Positions 6,243 to 6,612 of a DNA stretch of 6,612 nucleotides are shown piece by piece. The stretch is from Gammaproteobacteria bacterium. GTDB lineage: Bacteria > Pseudomonadota > Gammaproteobacteria > Pseudomonadales > Pseudohongiellaceae. The stretch covers positions 7,813 through 14,424 of the forward strand of contig DMJN01000133.1 in assembly GCA_003451715.1 (NCBI GenBank), in the 5' to 3' direction. How positions within the stretch are numbered: position 1 is the stretch's first letter; every line of letters starts with the position of its first letter. A program made the translations under genes and the position numbers. The notes under the pieces are model-generated. The model was not told the DNA's origin. It was given only the letters and a program-made list of their open reading frames with translations, and made no database searches.

Positions 6243-6478
6243 GTTCATTAATACAGTTCTAATGCACTCTTGCTGCACAGTGAAGGCAGTCGCATTATTG
6301 GTTCCTCTCCCCATTAGACGAGGCAGTGGCCTAAAGGTTACGAAACCCACAACGGTCGCCGCCCCCGCCTGGTCTGAATTCACTGCATCTTTAAAGACTC
6401 TTTACGTCTTAAGATGCCTAACCCTGCCAGATTGGATGCAGAAACTGCTCAGTTGTGGGAAAAACGAGATAAAACGAC

Positions 6479-6612
6479 ATGCCAGCCCGGCAATTGGTGA
6501 ATAGCCAACGAGCATCCGGCTGGAATTGGAGTGAGTTACTGAAACTGGCTTATTGGGGACCCTCTGAACAAGTATATGACCGCTCTGGCCTACAGCCAAT
6601 TCTGCTATCAAG
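6479..6612 (+). CDS. Possible partial CDS of unknown function, runs off right edge
   Basis: The frame opens after a TAA at 6470-6472 with ATG at 6479 and stays open to the edge, giving 44 residues: it begins MPARQLVNSQRASGWNWSEL, continues with LKLAYWGPSEQVY and ends near DRSGLQPILLS. A later GTG start at 6497 is an alternative. The only upstream ribosome-binding candidate is a weak GAG about 10 bases away. The mix of residues (Trp, Tyr, acidic and Leu-rich) looks protein-like, but I recognise no family and 134 bases are too few to be sure. A competing minus-strand frame covers the same bases. Confidence 0.35.
   Translation, partial: MPARQLVNSQRASGWNWSELLKLAYWGPSEQVYDRSGLQPILLS

Larger units (their letters stand above)
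6174..6478. other. Intergenic region between the small gene and the right-edge ORF
   Basis: About 305 bases. The left third holds the leader hairpin and tandem repeats described separately. In 6243-6478 I see no recognisable gene: an 80-codon plus-strand frame (6262-6504) and a 69-codon minus-strand frame (6402-6611) overlap each other antisense and lack ribosome-binding sites or family features. A 5-base stem AAGAC/GTCTT (about 6394-6410) is too weak to call a terminator. No tRNA could be folded by eye. Confidence 0.45.

Noticed and set aside
6300..6370. Possible tRNA suggested by GGTTACGAAACCC
   Set aside because: The T-loop-like string does not match the TTCRANY pattern in register, and no acceptor or anticodon stems could be paired around it.
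6262..6504. 80-codon plus-strand ORF
   Set aside because: No ribosome-binding site, unusual composition, overlapped by other frames, and not recognisable.
6402..6611. 69-codon minus-strand ORF at the right edge
   Set aside because: No ribosome-binding site or family features, and it overlaps a plus-strand frame that looks slightly more protein-like. It cannot be fully excluded because it reaches close to the edge.

Overview
The window looks like chromosomal DNA from a Gram-negative bacterium, most likely a gammaproteobacterium of marine or aquatic type. This is inferred from an ETF-ubiquinone oxidoreductase of the proteobacterial kind, two large outer-membrane TonB-dependent receptors with Sec signal peptides and a C-terminal Phe, Shine-Dalgarno sites of GGAG/GAGG type and mid-range GC content. 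No taxonomic search was possible.

Layout. Positions 1-1035 (minus strand) hold the first 345 residues of the ETF-ubiquinone oxidoreductase; the gene runs off the left edge. A 318-base divergent intergenic region (1036-1353) carries a 14-base inverted repeat and a cluster of GCATAC half-sites. Positions 1354-3515 (plus) hold a TonB-dependent receptor gene broken by one apparent single-base deletion near 1618-1622; everything downstream is intact, so it is either a very recent pseudogene or a sequence error. After a 309-base gap with a good -10 box, CRP-like sites and a terminator-like hairpin in the leader, positions 3825-5969 (plus) hold an intact 714-residue paralogue. Downstream, on the minus strand, a 48-codon gene (6027-6173) encodes a probable small single-pass membrane protein, with a hairpin just before its ribosome-binding site and a tandem 15-base repeat upstream. 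A possible partial gene starts at 6479 (plus) and leaves the right edge.

How the genes relate. The two receptors are a tandem duplication that has diverged (59 of 85 residues identical in a hand-aligned barrel segment). Each has its own leader and its own GGAG ribosome-binding site, and they share short upstream motifs (TGTCACA, ACCGGAGT). Both would sit in the outer membrane and import an unidentified ligand using TonB energy. No transporter, regulator or enzyme in the window reveals the ligand. The oxidoreductase is a respiratory housekeeping gene, and its position next to the receptors may be chance. I found no CRISPR array, insertion sequence or convincing RNA gene. The points most worth following are the frameshift, the different leader architectures of the two paralogues and the small membrane protein gene with its repeats.
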